A stretch of 64,000 bases of DNA, taken from NCBI RefSeq assembly GCF_019636135.1, contig NZ_JAHBYD010000008.1, positions 87,074-151,073 on the forward strand, given 5' to 3'. The notes under the pieces were generated by a model. It did not search any database and was not told the DNA's origin. It saw nothing but the letters and a program-made list of their open reading frames with translations. Below are positions 7,036 through 15,662 of the stretch, one piece after another. The first letter of the stretch is position 1, and each line of letters starts with the position of its first letter. The position numbers and the translations under genes were made by a program. The DNA is from Phenylobacterium sp. (lineage in GTDB: Bacteria; Pseudomonadota; Alphaproteobacteria; Caulobacterales; Caulobacteraceae).

Positions 7036-8910
7036 TCAGCCGGCCCCCAGCGCCACCGCCGCGTGGTAGACCGCGAACGAGGCCAGGTAGGCGAGGGTGA
7101 CCATGTAGCCGAACATCACGGCGGTCCAACCCCAGGAGTTGGTCTCGCGCTTCACGACGCCCAGGGTGGCCACGCACTGCGGCGCGAAGATGTACCAGGC
7201 CAGGAACGAGAGGCCCGTCGCCAGCGACCAGCTATGCGCCAGCGTCACGCCCAGCGCCGTGGCGTTCGCCTCGGCGTCGCCCACGGCGTAGACGGTGCCC
7301 AGCGCCGCCACCGCCACCTCGCGCGCCGCGAAGCCGGGGATCAGGGCGACCACCATCTGCCAGTTGAAGCCGATGGGGGCGAACAGCGGCTGGATCGCGT
7401 GGCCGATCATGCCGGCGAAGCTGTAGTCGATGGCCGGGCCCGTGGCGCCGGCCGGCGCCGACGGGAAGGTCGACAGCACCCAGACCAGCACCATGAGCGG
7501 CAAGATGATCCGGCCCGCGCGGCTCAGGAAGATCTGGGCGCGCTGCAGGACGTTTCGCGCCACGCTCTCGGCCGACGGCAGCTTGTAGGTCGGCAGCTCC
7601 ATCAGGAACGGCTCGACCGCGCCGCGCCAGAACACCTTGCGGATCACGAACGAGACGACGAGCGCGCTCACGACCCCGGACGCGAACAGGCCAAACATCA
7701 CCAGGCCCTGGAGGTTGAAGCCGGGGCCGACGGTCCTGTCCGGAATGAAGGCGCCGATGATCAGGGTGTAGACCGGAATCCGCGCCGAACAGGTCATCAG
7801 CGGCGCCACCAGGATGGTCGTCATCCGGTCGCGCTTCTGGTCGATCACCCGCGCCGACATGATCCCCGGGATCGCGCAGGCGAAGGACGAGAACAGCGGG
7901 ATGAAGGCCCGGCCGTGCAGCCCGGTCACGCCCATGATGCGGTCCATCAGGAACGCGGCGCGGGCCATGTAGCCGAAATCCTCGAGCAGGATGATGAAGA
8001 AGAACAGCACCAGGATCTGCGGCAGGAAGACGAGCACCGAGCCCACGCCCGCGAACAGGCCGTCGACCACCAGGCTGCGCAGCAGGTCGCCGGGGATCAG
8101 CCGGCCCACCTCGGCGCCCAGCCAGGCGACGCCCGCCTCGATGGCGTCGGCCGGCGGGCCGGCCCAACTGAACACCGCCTGGAAGACCAGGAACATCACG
8201 GCGCCCAGGATCAGGAGGCCGGCGAGGGGATGCAGCAGCACCGCGTCGACCTTCGCGGTGAAGGTGTCGGGCCGCTCGGGCGGGCGGACGTAGGCCTTCA
8301 GGATCCGCTGCGCCTCGCGGTGCGCGCCCCGGATCTCGGCGGCGGACGGCTCGTGCCAGGTGTTGTCGGTCGAGAGCGCGCCGGAGGCCACGAGTTCGTC
8401 GACCTTGGCGGTCAACTCCTCGATCCCGCGCTTGCGGGTGGCCACGGTCGTGACGATCGGGCAGCCCAGTTCCTGCTGCAGGCCCTCGAGGTCGATCCGC
8501 AGGCCCTGGCGCTGGGCGATGTCGTACATGTTGAGCGCCAGGACCATCGGCCGCCCGACCGCCTTCAGCTCCAGGATCAGCCGCAGCACGAGGCGCAGGT
8601 TCGTGGCGTCGGCCACCGCCACCACCACGTCGGGCTCCTCCTCGCCGGCCAGCCGGCCCAGCACGGCGTCGCGGGTGACGGCCTCGTCGGGGCTGCGCGC
8701 GCGCAGCGAATAGGTGCCCGGCAGGTCCAGCACCGACAGCGTCCGGCCGGCGGCGGTGGTGACCGTGCCTTCCTTCCGCTCGACCGTGACGCCGGCGTAG
8801 TTGGCCACCTTCTGGCGGCTGCCGGTCAGGGCGTTGAAGAGGGCGGTCTTGCCGGTGTTGGGGTTGCCGACCAGCGCCACGCGCGCCGGGCGGATGACGG
8901 CGTCGCTCAT
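7036..8910 (-). CDS. feoB: Ferrous iron transport protein B
   Basis: 624-aa inner-membrane Fe(II) transporter with an N-terminal G domain: G1 GNPNTGKTALFN, G2-region VANYAGVTVERKEG, G3 DLPGTYSL, G4 NMYD. The membrane part has two gate motifs, including SSFACAIPGIMSARVI, and CSARIPVYTLII. It is shorter than the E. coli protein (about 770 aa). ATG 8910 was chosen because it begins right before the conserved MSDAVIRPARVALVGNPN and overlaps the feoA stop (ATGA). Operon with feoA. Confidence 0.95.
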   Translation of the reverse strand: MSDAVIRPARVALVGNPNTGKTALFNALTGSRQKVANYAGVTVERKEGTVTTAAGRTLSVLDLPGTYSLRARSPDEAVTRDAVLGRLAGEEEPDVVVAVADATNLRLVLRLILELKAVGRPMVLALNMYDIAQRQGLRIDLEGLQQELGCPIVTTVATRKRGIEELTAKVDELVASGALSTDNTWHEPSAAEIRGAHREAQRILKAYVRPPERPDTFTAKVDAVLLHPLAGLLILGAVMFLVFQAVFSWAGPPADAIEAGVAWLGAEVGRLIPGDLLRSLVVDGLFAGVGSVLVFLPQILVLFFFIILLEDFGYMARAAFLMDRIMGVTGLHGRAFIPLFSSFACAIPGIMSARVIDQKRDRMTTILVAPLMTCSARIPVYTLIIGAFIPDRTVGPGFNLQGLVMFGLFASGVVSALVVSFVIRKVFWRGAVEPFLMELPTYKLPSAESVARNVLQRAQIFLSRAGRIILPLMVLVWVLSTFPSAPAGATGPAIDYSFAGMIGHAIQPLFAPIGFNWQMVVALIPGFAAREVAVAALGTVYAVGDAEANATALGVTLAHSWSLATGLSFLAWYIFAPQCVATLGVVKRETNSWGWTAVMFGYMVTLAYLASFAVYHAAVALGAG

Positions 8911-9230
8911 CGTGCGGCCGTGTCCAGGCGCACCCACACGTCCTCGGCGTCACGGCGCCGCAGCGCGATGCGCATGTCGTCCAGCCGCACGGCGATGGGA
9001 TCCTTCCAGATCGCGCCCTCGTGCAGCAGCTCGAACCGCGCGCCCTCCACGAAGCCGAACTCCAGCAGCCGCCGCTCCAGCTCGTGGACATCGACCCCGT
9101 GCTCGCGGGCATGGTCGGCGCGGACTTCCACGATCACGCCGCGGTCGCCGGGCCTCGCCACGGACAGCCGGGTGCTGCCCGCCAGGGCCTCGTCGGCTTG
9201 CGCCCGCGCTTCGGCGGCCAGGTCGTGCAT
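8907..9230 (-). CDS. feoA: Ferrous iron transport protein A (FeoA domain)
   Basis: 107-aa SH3-like FeoA protein, a cytosolic partner of FeoB in Fe(II) uptake. It shows STRLSVARPGDRGVIVEV near residue 20, ELERRLLEFGFVEGARFELLH in the middle, and the closing IAVRLDDMRIALRRRDAEDVWV typical of FeoA. First gene of the feoAB operon, overlapping feoB by 4 bp. The residue-100 region adds a short extra tail. Confidence 0.92.
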   Translation of the reverse strand: MHDLAAEARAQADEALAGSTRLSVARPGDRGVIVEVRADHAREHGVDVHELERRLLEFGFVEGARFELLHEGAIWKDPIAVRLDDMRIALRRRDAEDVWVRLDTAAR

Positions 9231-9259
9231 GCGAAAAGAGTCCCGGCGCTCGCGAAGGT

Positions 9260-9276
9260 TTGCGAACGATTATCAA
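9260..9276 (-). promoter_or_regulatory. Possible Fur-type half site upstream of feoA
   Basis: On the minus strand this reads TTGATAATCGTTCGCAA, 30-46 bp before the feoA start. It contains one good Fur hexamer (GATAAT) and a poor partner. Iron control of feoAB through Fur is general knowledge; this exact site is a weak inference. Confidence 0.25.
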
Positions 9277-9456
9277 CTAAGGCCGGGGCCGCCCCGGCGC
9301 AAGGCTCGCGTTGCCCAGGTCCGACCGTTCGGAACCTGAGACCCTGCTGATCGGGGGAATGCGCGACCGGCGCCCGCAGCGGCGTTCGGGACGTGGATCT
9401 CCTGACCTGACTCCGAGCTTGCCCAGCGCGAGCGATCGACTAAGACGACCTCGTCG

Positions 9457-9542
9457 GCCCCTTTGGCGGAATTGGTAGACGCAGAGCACTCAAAATGCTC
9501 CGCCCAAAAGGCGTCCCGGTTCGAGCCCGGGAGGGGGCACCA
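9457..9542 (+). tRNA. tRNA-Leu (anticodon CAA)
   Basis: An 86-nt cloverleaf: acceptor GCCCCTT pairs with AGGGGGC, D-arm GGCGGAATTGGTAGACG, anticodon stem GAGCA/TGCTC with loop CTCAAAA (anticodon CAA, reads UUG), a long variable arm CGCCCAAAAGGCG, and T-arm CCCGG-TTCGAGC-CCGGG. The long variable arm is typical of class II leucine tRNAs. CCA is encoded (9540-9542). No integrase or attachment duplication is seen nearby. Confidence 0.96.
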
Positions 9543-9643
9543 CATCGGACGTCGACCGGGCGCACGGCGCACCCGTCGGCGGAACGCCATAGACCCTCGG
9601 CCCGGCCGCCCGCGCCACCTGCATCCTCGCCGGGCGCGGCGGG

Positions 9644-10828
9644 TCAGGTGGCTTCGTAGAGGGTGACCACGCAGGCGCCGCCGAGGCCGAGGTTGTGCTG
9701 CAGGGCCAGCTTCGCCGCCTCGACCTGCCGCGCACCGGCGCGGCCGCGGAGCTGCTGGACCAGCTCGAAGCACTGCGCGAGGCCGGTGGCGCCGAGGGGG
9801 TGGCCCTTGGCCAGCAGGCCGCCGGACGGGTTCACCACGTGGCGGCCCCCATAGCTGTTGTCGCCATCCTCGACCATCCGCTCCGCGCCGCCGGCCGCGG
9901 CCAGGCCCAGGCCCTCGTAGCTGAGGATCTCGTTGGCCGTGAAGCAGTCGTGCAGCTCCACCACGCGCACGTCGCCGGGCGCGACGCCCGAGGCTTCGTA
10001 GACGGCCTCCGCCGCGCGGCGGGTCAGCCCCACGCCGACGGCGGCGGTCATGTCGCCGGCGAAGCTGTCGGCCCGGTCGGTGGTCATGGCCTGAGCCCGG
10101 ATGCGCACCGCGCCGGAAAGGCCGCGTCGCCGCGCGAAGGCCTCGGAGACCACGACCGCCGCCGCGGCGCCACAGGTGGGCGGGCAACACTGCAGGCGCG
10201 TGAGCAGGGGCGCGAACATCATCGGGCTCGCCAGCACGGCCTCGACGCTGAGGGGGTCGCGGAAGACGGCGTTGGGGTTGTTCGCGGCGTGGGTCCGGGC
10301 CTTCACGGCCACCTTGGCGAAGGTCTCGGCCCTGGCGCCATAGGTTTCGGCGTAGTCGCGCGCCGCCCCGCCGAAGAGCCGCAGGGCGATGGGCGCGTCG
10401 CTGGCGCCATGGCGGCGGTCCGCCACCTCGAGGAACGGGTCCAGCGGGCTCGGCCGGTCGCCGAACGCCTCGGCGATGGCCCCGGCCGGCATCTGCTCGA
10501 AGCCCAGCGCCAGGACGCAGTCCGCGGCCCCGCCCGCCACCGCCTGGCGGGCCAGGAAGAGGGCGGTGGAGCCGGTGGAGCAGTTGTTGTTGACGTTGAT
10601 CACCGGCACGCCGGTCAGGCCCACCTCGTAGGCGGCGCGCTGCCCGCTGGTGGAGTCGCCGTAGACGTAGCCGGCGTAGACCTGCTGGATGTCGGCGTAG
10701 GCGATGTCGGCGTCGGCCAGGGCCTGGCGGGCGGGCTCGGCGGCCATCTCCGTGTAGGGCGCCGCGCGCCTGGGCGTGGCGAACGGGGTCATGCCGACCC
10801 CGGCGACGAGGGCGTGGTCGACGGCCAT
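9644..10828 (-). CDS. Thiolase, SCP-x / lipid-transfer type
   Basis: 394-aa thiolase-fold enzyme of the non-specific lipid-transfer (SCP-x) branch, expected to cleave a 3-ketoacyl-CoA or perform a related retro-aldol/Claisen step. Active-site elements: nucleophilic Cys in NNNCSTGSTALF, His in VELHDCFTANEI, and GGLLAKGHPLGATG near the C-terminus. This branch is common in steroid and branched-lipid degradation. The DUF35 OB-fold partner often found with it is absent here. Last gene of the 16856-19090-headed run; its start shares one base with the amidase stop (TGATG). Confidence 0.85.
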   Translation of the reverse strand: MAVDHALVAGVGMTPFATPRRAAPYTEMAAEPARQALADADIAYADIQQVYAGYVYGDSTSGQRAAYEVGLTGVPVINVNNNCSTGSTALFLARQAVAGGAADCVLALGFEQMPAGAIAEAFGDRPSPLDPFLEVADRRHGASDAPIALRLFGGAARDYAETYGARAETFAKVAVKARTHAANNPNAVFRDPLSVEAVLASPMMFAPLLTRLQCCPPTCGAAAAVVVSEAFARRRGLSGAVRIRAQAMTTDRADSFAGDMTAAVGVGLTRRAAEAVYEASGVAPGDVRVVELHDCFTANEILSYEGLGLAAAGGAERMVEDGDNSYGGRHVVNPSGGLLAKGHPLGATGLAQCFELVQQLRGRAGARQVEAAKLALQHNLGLGGACVVTLYEAT

Positions 10829-12249
10829 CAGGCAGGGACCCGGTGGAACCAGGGCTGGGCGCGTTCGAGCTGGCCGGCCAGGCGGAAGAGGGTCGCCTCC
10901 CCGCCGCCGCGGGCCGCGAACTGCACGCCGACCGGCAGGCCGTCGTCGGTCCAGGCCAGGGGCACGCTCATCGCCGGCTGGCCGCCGACGTTGAACGGCT
11001 GGGTGTTGGGGATGAACGAGTAGAGCCGCTCGGCGTAGTCGGAGAGGTCGGCGGCGTTCATGTCGATGCTGCCCTTGGGGACCGGCGGCTTGGCGTTGGT
11101 CGCCAGGAGCAGGACGTCGTAGCGCTCGAAGAAGGCGGCGAGCTGGCGGCTGAGCGCATGCAGGTGCTGGATCGCCTGGGCGACCTGGACCCCGCTGAAC
11201 GCCAGGCCGTTCTGGTAGATCAGCCAGGTGAGGGTCTCGACCTCTTCCGGCCGGATCGGCGCGCCGCGCCGGGCCGCTTCGTTCTCCAGGTTGGCGGCGG
11301 TGGCGGCCGAGACCGCGGTGTTGCCGTGCAGCGCCATCTGCTGGAAGTCGACGTCGGGCGTGGCCTCCTCCACGTGGTGGCCGAGGGCGGCGCAGAGCGT
11401 CGCGGCGTCGCGCACGGCCTTCACGTTCTCGGGCATCAGCTCGCCCCAGGCCAGGGCGGCGGTGGTGAAGCCGATCCGCAGCCTGCCGGGGTCGCGGCCG
11501 ACCTCGGCGAGGAAGGGCGTCTGCGGCGGGTCCAGCCAGTAGGGGTCGCCGGGTTGCGGCTGGCAGGCGATGTCCAGCAGGACCGCGCTGTCGCGCACCG
11601 AGCGGGTGAGGGCGTGCTGGACGGACAGGCCGCCCCAGCCTTCTCCGGCGGGCGCCAGCGAGACGCGGCCGCGCGAAGGCTTCAGGCCGAACAGGCCGCA
11701 GCAGGAGGCGGGGGTGCGGATCGAGCCTCCCCCGTCGCTGCCGTGGGCCGCCGGCACGATGCCGGACGCGACCGCCGCCGCCGCCCCGCCGGACGAGCCG
11801 CCCGGGGTGTGGCCGTGGTTCCAGGGGTTCAGGGTCGGGCCGTAGGACACCGGCTCGGTCACCGTGGCGATGCCGAACTCCGGGGTGTTGGTCTTGCCGA
11901 ACAGCACGAGCCCGGCCCGGCGGTAGGCGGCGACGATGGCGCTGTCGGCGGCGGCGGGGGCCGCGTGCTTGAACAGCCGTGCGCCCGCGCCCGTCGTGAC
12001 GCCCTTCATGTGGACCGAGATGTCCTTGATCGGATAGGGCACGCCCCTCAGCGGCCCCTCCGGAAGGCCTGCGGCGATGGCGGCGCGGGCTTCCTCGTCC
12101 AGGTCGACGATCACCGCGTTCAGCGTCGGATTGACCTCGGCCATCCGCGCCTGGGCCGCGTCCAGCAGCTCCCCGGGGGTCACCTCCCTGCGGGCCACCA
12201 GTTCGGCCAGGCCCACGGCGTCATGACGGCGATAGTCTTCGAAATTCAC
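10828..12249 (-). CDS. Amidase (amidase signature family)
   Basis: 473-aa hydrolase of the Ser-cisSer-Lys amidase signature family. The catalytic Lys lies in YPIKDISVHMKG. The glycine/serine-rich signature GGSSGGAAAAVASG and downstream GSDGGGSIRTPASCCGLFGLKPSRG contain the Ser pair. GTG 12249 is the start because it gives the family-typical N-terminus VNFEDYRRHDAVGLAELV and overlaps the MFS stop (GTGA). An amidase inside an acyl-CoA degradation operon suggests that the substrate enters as an amide or releases one. It acts in the cytoplasm; no signal peptide is seen. Confidence 0.9.
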   Translation of the reverse strand: MNFEDYRRHDAVGLAELVARREVTPGELLDAAQARMAEVNPTLNAVIVDLDEEARAAIAAGLPEGPLRGVPYPIKDISVHMKGVTTGAGARLFKHAAPAAADSAIVAAYRRAGLVLFGKTNTPEFGIATVTEPVSYGPTLNPWNHGHTPGGSSGGAAAAVASGIVPAAHGSDGGGSIRTPASCCGLFGLKPSRGRVSLAPAGEGWGGLSVQHALTRSVRDSAVLLDIACQPQPGDPYWLDPPQTPFLAEVGRDPGRLRIGFTTAALAWGELMPENVKAVRDAATLCAALGHHVEEATPDVDFQQMALHGNTAVSAATAANLENEAARRGAPIRPEEVETLTWLIYQNGLAFSGVQVAQAIQHLHALSRQLAAFFERYDVLLLATNAKPPVPKGSIDMNAADLSDYAERLYSFIPNTQPFNVGGQPAMSVPLAWTDDGLPVGVQFAARGGGEATLFRLAGQLERAQPWFHRVPA

Positions 12250-13691
12250 GGCGACTCCGGGGTTGGGGCGGGCTTGGCGGCCAGGGATGCGGCGGACGGC
12301 TCGATGCGCCACGCGCCGGGCGAGAGGCGGGCGGCGCGCGCGTCCAGCCGGCGGCGGATGATGCCGTGGCGGCGCGCGTCGATCGGGAAGGTCATGAACA
12401 TCACCGCGCCGGCGAGCATGAACGGCAGCGGGCCCAGGCAGTAGACGTACTTCAGCGCCCGCAGCGCCTCGGCGTCGTTGCCGCCCTTGGCCGAGAAGCC
12501 GAGGCTTTCGAGCAGCGGCAGGGTGACGCCGATGGCGACGGCGGGCGAGATCTGCTGGAAGAAGGCCCAGACGCCGAAGAACAGGCCGCCGCGCGCCTCG
12601 CCGGTCTTCAGGGCGTCGTAGTCGATGATGTCGCCCATGATGCCGAGCGGCAGGGTCAGGAAGGCGGCGCTGGTCAGGCCGCACAGCGACATCAGCCCCA
12701 CGAACAGCCAGCCGTCGCCGGCCTGCATCTGCATGGCGACGACGCCGCTCAGCGACATGGCGATGAACAGCGAGATCCCCGCCGCGCGATGCTTGCCGAT
12801 CCGCCTGGCGATCCGCACCCAGAGCGGCACGCCCACGAGCACGGATCCGAACGAGGCCAGCAGCACGGGCCCGATCACCTCGGGCTGCTTCAGGTAGTGG
12901 GAGATGAAGAAGACCAGGGTGGCGTTGGCGATGCTCGCGCCGATGTTCAGGACCACGTAGGCGACGCAGAGGAGGCGGAACGGCTTGTTGCGGAAAAGCG
13001 TGCTCAGGGTCTTCGCCCAGGGGGAGGGCGCGTGCGGCGCGGCCGGCGGCTCGGGGATGAAGCGCAGCGCCGCCCAGACCGTGAGCGGAGTCATCGCGAT
13101 CACGATCCAGCCCATCACCGACATGGTGAAGCGATCGACGGCATGGCCGTACAGGCCGGTGACGGCGGGCACGGCCGACGCGATCACGATCCCGAGGACG
13201 TTCGCCGCCTCGCGGAATCCCGCGATCTTCGAGCGGCCGTGATAGCTCTCAACCACCTCCGCGCCCCAGGCCGAGAAGGCCAGCCCCAGCATCGACGCGC
13301 CCAGGTAGATCACGCTGGTGGCCACCAGGAGATGGACGCCGGTGGCGTTGAGCGGCGGCATGAAGACCATCCAGGCGCCCAGCATCACGATGGGCGTGGC
13401 CGCCACCATCCAGGGCTTGCGCCGGCCCCAGCGGGACCGGGTCATGTCGGACAGCCGCCCGAGGCCGGGGTCGATGCCCATGTCGAACAGGCGGGAGACC
13501 AGCAGGAAGCCGCCCACCGCCGACAGGCTGACGCCGAGTTCCTGGGCGTAGAAGGCCGGAAGCAGCGCCGTCAGCGGGACGAACAGGAACGCCATGGGAA
13601 TGGCGGGGAGGGCATAGATCGCCATCCGCCAGGCGGCCATCTCGCGCCCCGGCCCCGGCCCCGGCCCTGGACCTGCGGGCCTACGCGCCAT
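12246..13691 (-). CDS. MFS transporter, GPH (glycoside-pentoside-hexuronide-like) type
   Basis: 481-aa permease with about 12 hydrophobic segments. The motif RLSDMTRSRWGRRKPWMVAA between helices 2 and 3 is characteristic of the GPH/MelB-like group, many of which in this order are linked to lipid or xenobiotic catabolism rather than sugars. The start at 13691 overlaps the enoyl-CoA hydratase end by 11 bp; a later ATG at 13643 (MAAWRMAIYALPA) avoids the repetitive GPGPGPG leader and may be the true start. Likely imports the substrate of the operon. Confidence 0.82.
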   Translation of the reverse strand: MARRPAGPGPGPGPGREMAAWRMAIYALPAIPMAFLFVPLTALLPAFYAQELGVSLSAVGGFLLVSRLFDMGIDPGLGRLSDMTRSRWGRRKPWMVAATPIVMLGAWMVFMPPLNATGVHLLVATSVIYLGASMLGLAFSAWGAEVVESYHGRSKIAGFREAANVLGIVIASAVPAVTGLYGHAVDRFTMSVMGWIVIAMTPLTVWAALRFIPEPPAAPHAPSPWAKTLSTLFRNKPFRLLCVAYVVLNIGASIANATLVFFISHYLKQPEVIGPVLLASFGSVLVGVPLWVRIARRIGKHRAAGISLFIAMSLSGVVAMQMQAGDGWLFVGLMSLCGLTSAAFLTLPLGIMGDIIDYDALKTGEARGGLFFGVWAFFQQISPAVAIGVTLPLLESLGFSAKGGNDAEALRALKYVYCLGPLPFMLAGAVMFMTFPIDARRHGIIRRRLDARAARLSPGAWRIEPSAASLAAKPAPTPESP

Positions 13692-14502
13692 TGAAGGACG
13701 GCCGGCGGCGCTCGTGGAAGGCGCGCACGCCCTCCAGGCCGTCCTCGGTGCCGAAGGAGCGCACGATGCTGGCCGCCTCCGACGCCAGGTGGTCGGAATA
13801 GTCGGCCTGCGGCGCGTCGCGCAGGAGCCGCCGCGCGGTGGCGTAGGCGGTGGTGGGGCCGGCCGCCAGTTCCACCGCGAGCGCCCGCGCGCGGCTGGCG
13901 ACGGCGTCGTCGGGCGTGACCTCGGTGACCATCCCGAGGTTCAGCGCCTCGGCGGCCGAGAGGGTCCGGTTGAGCAGGGTGAGCTCGACCGCGCGCCGCA
14001 GGCCCACCAGTCGCGGCAGCAGCCAGCTCGTGCCGCCGTCGGGGGTGAGCCCGGAACGGGTGTAGGCCATCACGAAACGTGCGCCCTCGCCGGCCACCAC
14101 GAGGTCGGCGATCAGCGCCAGGCCCAGGCCGGCGCCGGCCGCCGCGCCATGCACCGCCGAGATCACCGGCGCGTGGAACGTGCAGATCCGTTCGAGCGCG
14201 GCGTGGAGGTCCTGGATCAGGCCGCCCACATAGTGCGCGGCGCCGCGGTCCTGCCGGGCGAAGCTCGCCAGGTCGCCGCCGGCGCAGAACATCTTCCCGG
14301 CGCCCTCGATCACCAGGGCCCGGACCGAACGGTCGCCGTGCAGCCCCTCCATCGCCGCCAGCAGGGCGGCGGCCAGGGCGGCGTCGATGGAGTTGCCCGC
14401 GTCGGGCCGGTTCAGGGTGACGACGGCCACGGCGCCCTCGCGCCGGACGAGCACCGGTGGGGCCCCGCCCGCGCCGGCCAGGGGATCGCGCGCTTGGCTC
14501 AT
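13681..14502 (-). CDS. Enoyl-CoA hydratase/isomerase family protein
   Basis: 273-aa crotonase-fold enzyme. It has the oxyanion-hole segments GKMFCAGGDLASF and ISAVHGAAAGAGLGLALIADLVV, and TPDGGTSWLLPRLVGLRRA with the usual active-site helix. It should hydrate or isomerise an enoyl-CoA produced by the adjacent acyl-CoA dehydrogenases. ATGA overlap with the dehydrogenase upstream. Substrate chain not deducible. Confidence 0.88.
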   Translation of the reverse strand: MSQARDPLAGAGGAPPVLVRREGAVAVVTLNRPDAGNSIDAALAAALLAAMEGLHGDRSVRALVIEGAGKMFCAGGDLASFARQDRGAAHYVGGLIQDLHAALERICTFHAPVISAVHGAAAGAGLGLALIADLVVAGEGARFVMAYTRSGLTPDGGTSWLLPRLVGLRRAVELTLLNRTLSAAEALNLGMVTEVTPDDAVASRARALAVELAAGPTTAYATARRLLRDAPQADYSDHLASEAASIVRSFGTEDGLEGVRAFHERRRPSFNGA

Positions 14503-15662
14503 AGGGACCTGCCGATGATCTCTTTCATGATTTCGTTGGAGCCCCCGTAGATCCGGGAGATCCGGCTATCGAGCCAAAGCCGCGAGATCTCGTACTCGAG
14601 CATGTAGCCGTAGCCGCCGTGCAGTTGCAGGCAGGCGTCGACGATCCTGTTCTGCTGCTCGGTGGTCCGCAGCTTCAGCATGGCCGCCTCCTCGGCGGTC
14701 AGCCGGCCGGCCATGAACTTCATGAGGCAGCGCTCCAGGAACACCCGGCAGACCATGGCCTCGGTCTGGCACTCGGCCAGGCGGAAGCGGCTGTTCTGGA
14801 AGTCGATCACCCGCTGGCCGAACGCCTTGCGCTCGGCGGTGTAGGCGATGGTGCGGGCGAGCGCGGTCTCTATGGTGGCCACCGCGCCCACCGCGGTCAT
14901 CAGCCGCTCCTCGACCAGGCGGGCCATGAGCTGCGCGAAGCCACGGCCCTCCACGCCGCCGAGAAGGGCCGAGGCGGGCACGCGGGCCTCGTCGAAGAAC
15001 AGCTCCGTCGTATCGGCCGACCATTGGCCGAGCTTTTCCAGCGGCTCGCCATGCGCGAAGCCCGCGAGGCCGGCGGTCTCCACCAGGAACAGGCTGATGC
15101 CGCCCTCGGTCTGGGCGGCCAGCACGATCAGGTCGGCGCAGGCGCCGTTGGAGATGAAGGTCTTGTGTCCGGTGACGACATACTCGTCGCCGTCCCGGCG
15201 CGCCCGCGTGGTCATGCCGCGCAGGTCGCTGCCGCCGCCGGGCTCGGTCATGGCGATGGCGCCGATCCATTCGCCCGCGGCCATCCGGGGCAGGACGCGG
15301 GCCTTCTGCGCCGCGTCGCCGTAGAGTTCGACATAGGGCGCGACCACGTCGTTGTGCAGCGACATCATCGGCCCGACGACGCCGGCGCGGACCTGCTCCT
15401 CCATCAGCGCCACCGAGAACAGGATGTCGGCGCCCTGGCCGCCGTAGGCCTCGGGCTGGCGGAAGCACAGCAGGCCCAGTTCGCCGGCGCGGCGCCAGGC
15501 GCTGCGCGGCGCCATGCCCGCCTCTTCCCAGGCTTCCCGGTTGGGGACGCACTCGGCCTGCAGGAACCGCCGCGCCATGTCGCGGAACATCTCGTGCTCC
15601 GGCTGGAACGGCAGGATGGTGACGGGCGCGCGATCGCCCGGAGCGGAGGGGGGCGCGGTCAC
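14499..15662 (-). CDS. Acyl-CoA dehydrogenase (first of a pair)
   Basis: 387-aa FAD-dependent dehydrogenase making the alpha-beta double bond of an acyl-CoA. Landmarks: IAMTEPGGGSDLRGM (FAD/substrate motif), GHKTFISNGACADL, and the catalytic glutamate in GGYGYMLEYEISRLW, followed by SRISRIYGGSNEIMKEIIGRSL at the C-terminus. GTG 15662 was chosen because it overlaps the next gene's stop (GTGA) and leaves a short leader before the conserved EHEMFRDMARRF. Pair-mate of the 15659-16801 gene; both keep the catalytic Glu. Confidence 0.92.
   Translation of the reverse strand: MTAPPSAPGDRAPVTILPFQPEHEMFRDMARRFLQAECVPNREAWEEAGMAPRSAWRRAGELGLLCFRQPEAYGGQGADILFSVALMEEQVRAGVVGPMMSLHNDVVAPYVELYGDAAQKARVLPRMAAGEWIGAIAMTEPGGGSDLRGMTTRARRDGDEYVVTGHKTFISNGACADLIVLAAQTEGGISLFLVETAGLAGFAHGEPLEKLGQWSADTTELFFDEARVPASALLGGVEGRGFAQLMARLVEERLMTAVGAVATIETALARTIAYTAERKAFGQRVIDFQNSRFRLAECQTEAMVCRVFLERCLMKFMAGRLTAEEAAMLKLRTTEQQNRIVDACLQLHGGYGYMLEYEISRLWLDSRISRIYGGSNEIMKEIIGRSL

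Noticed and set aside
9457..9542. Integration site of a mobile island at the tRNA-Leu gene
   Set aside because: No integrase, no second copy of the tRNA 3' end and no change in base composition was noticed on either side.
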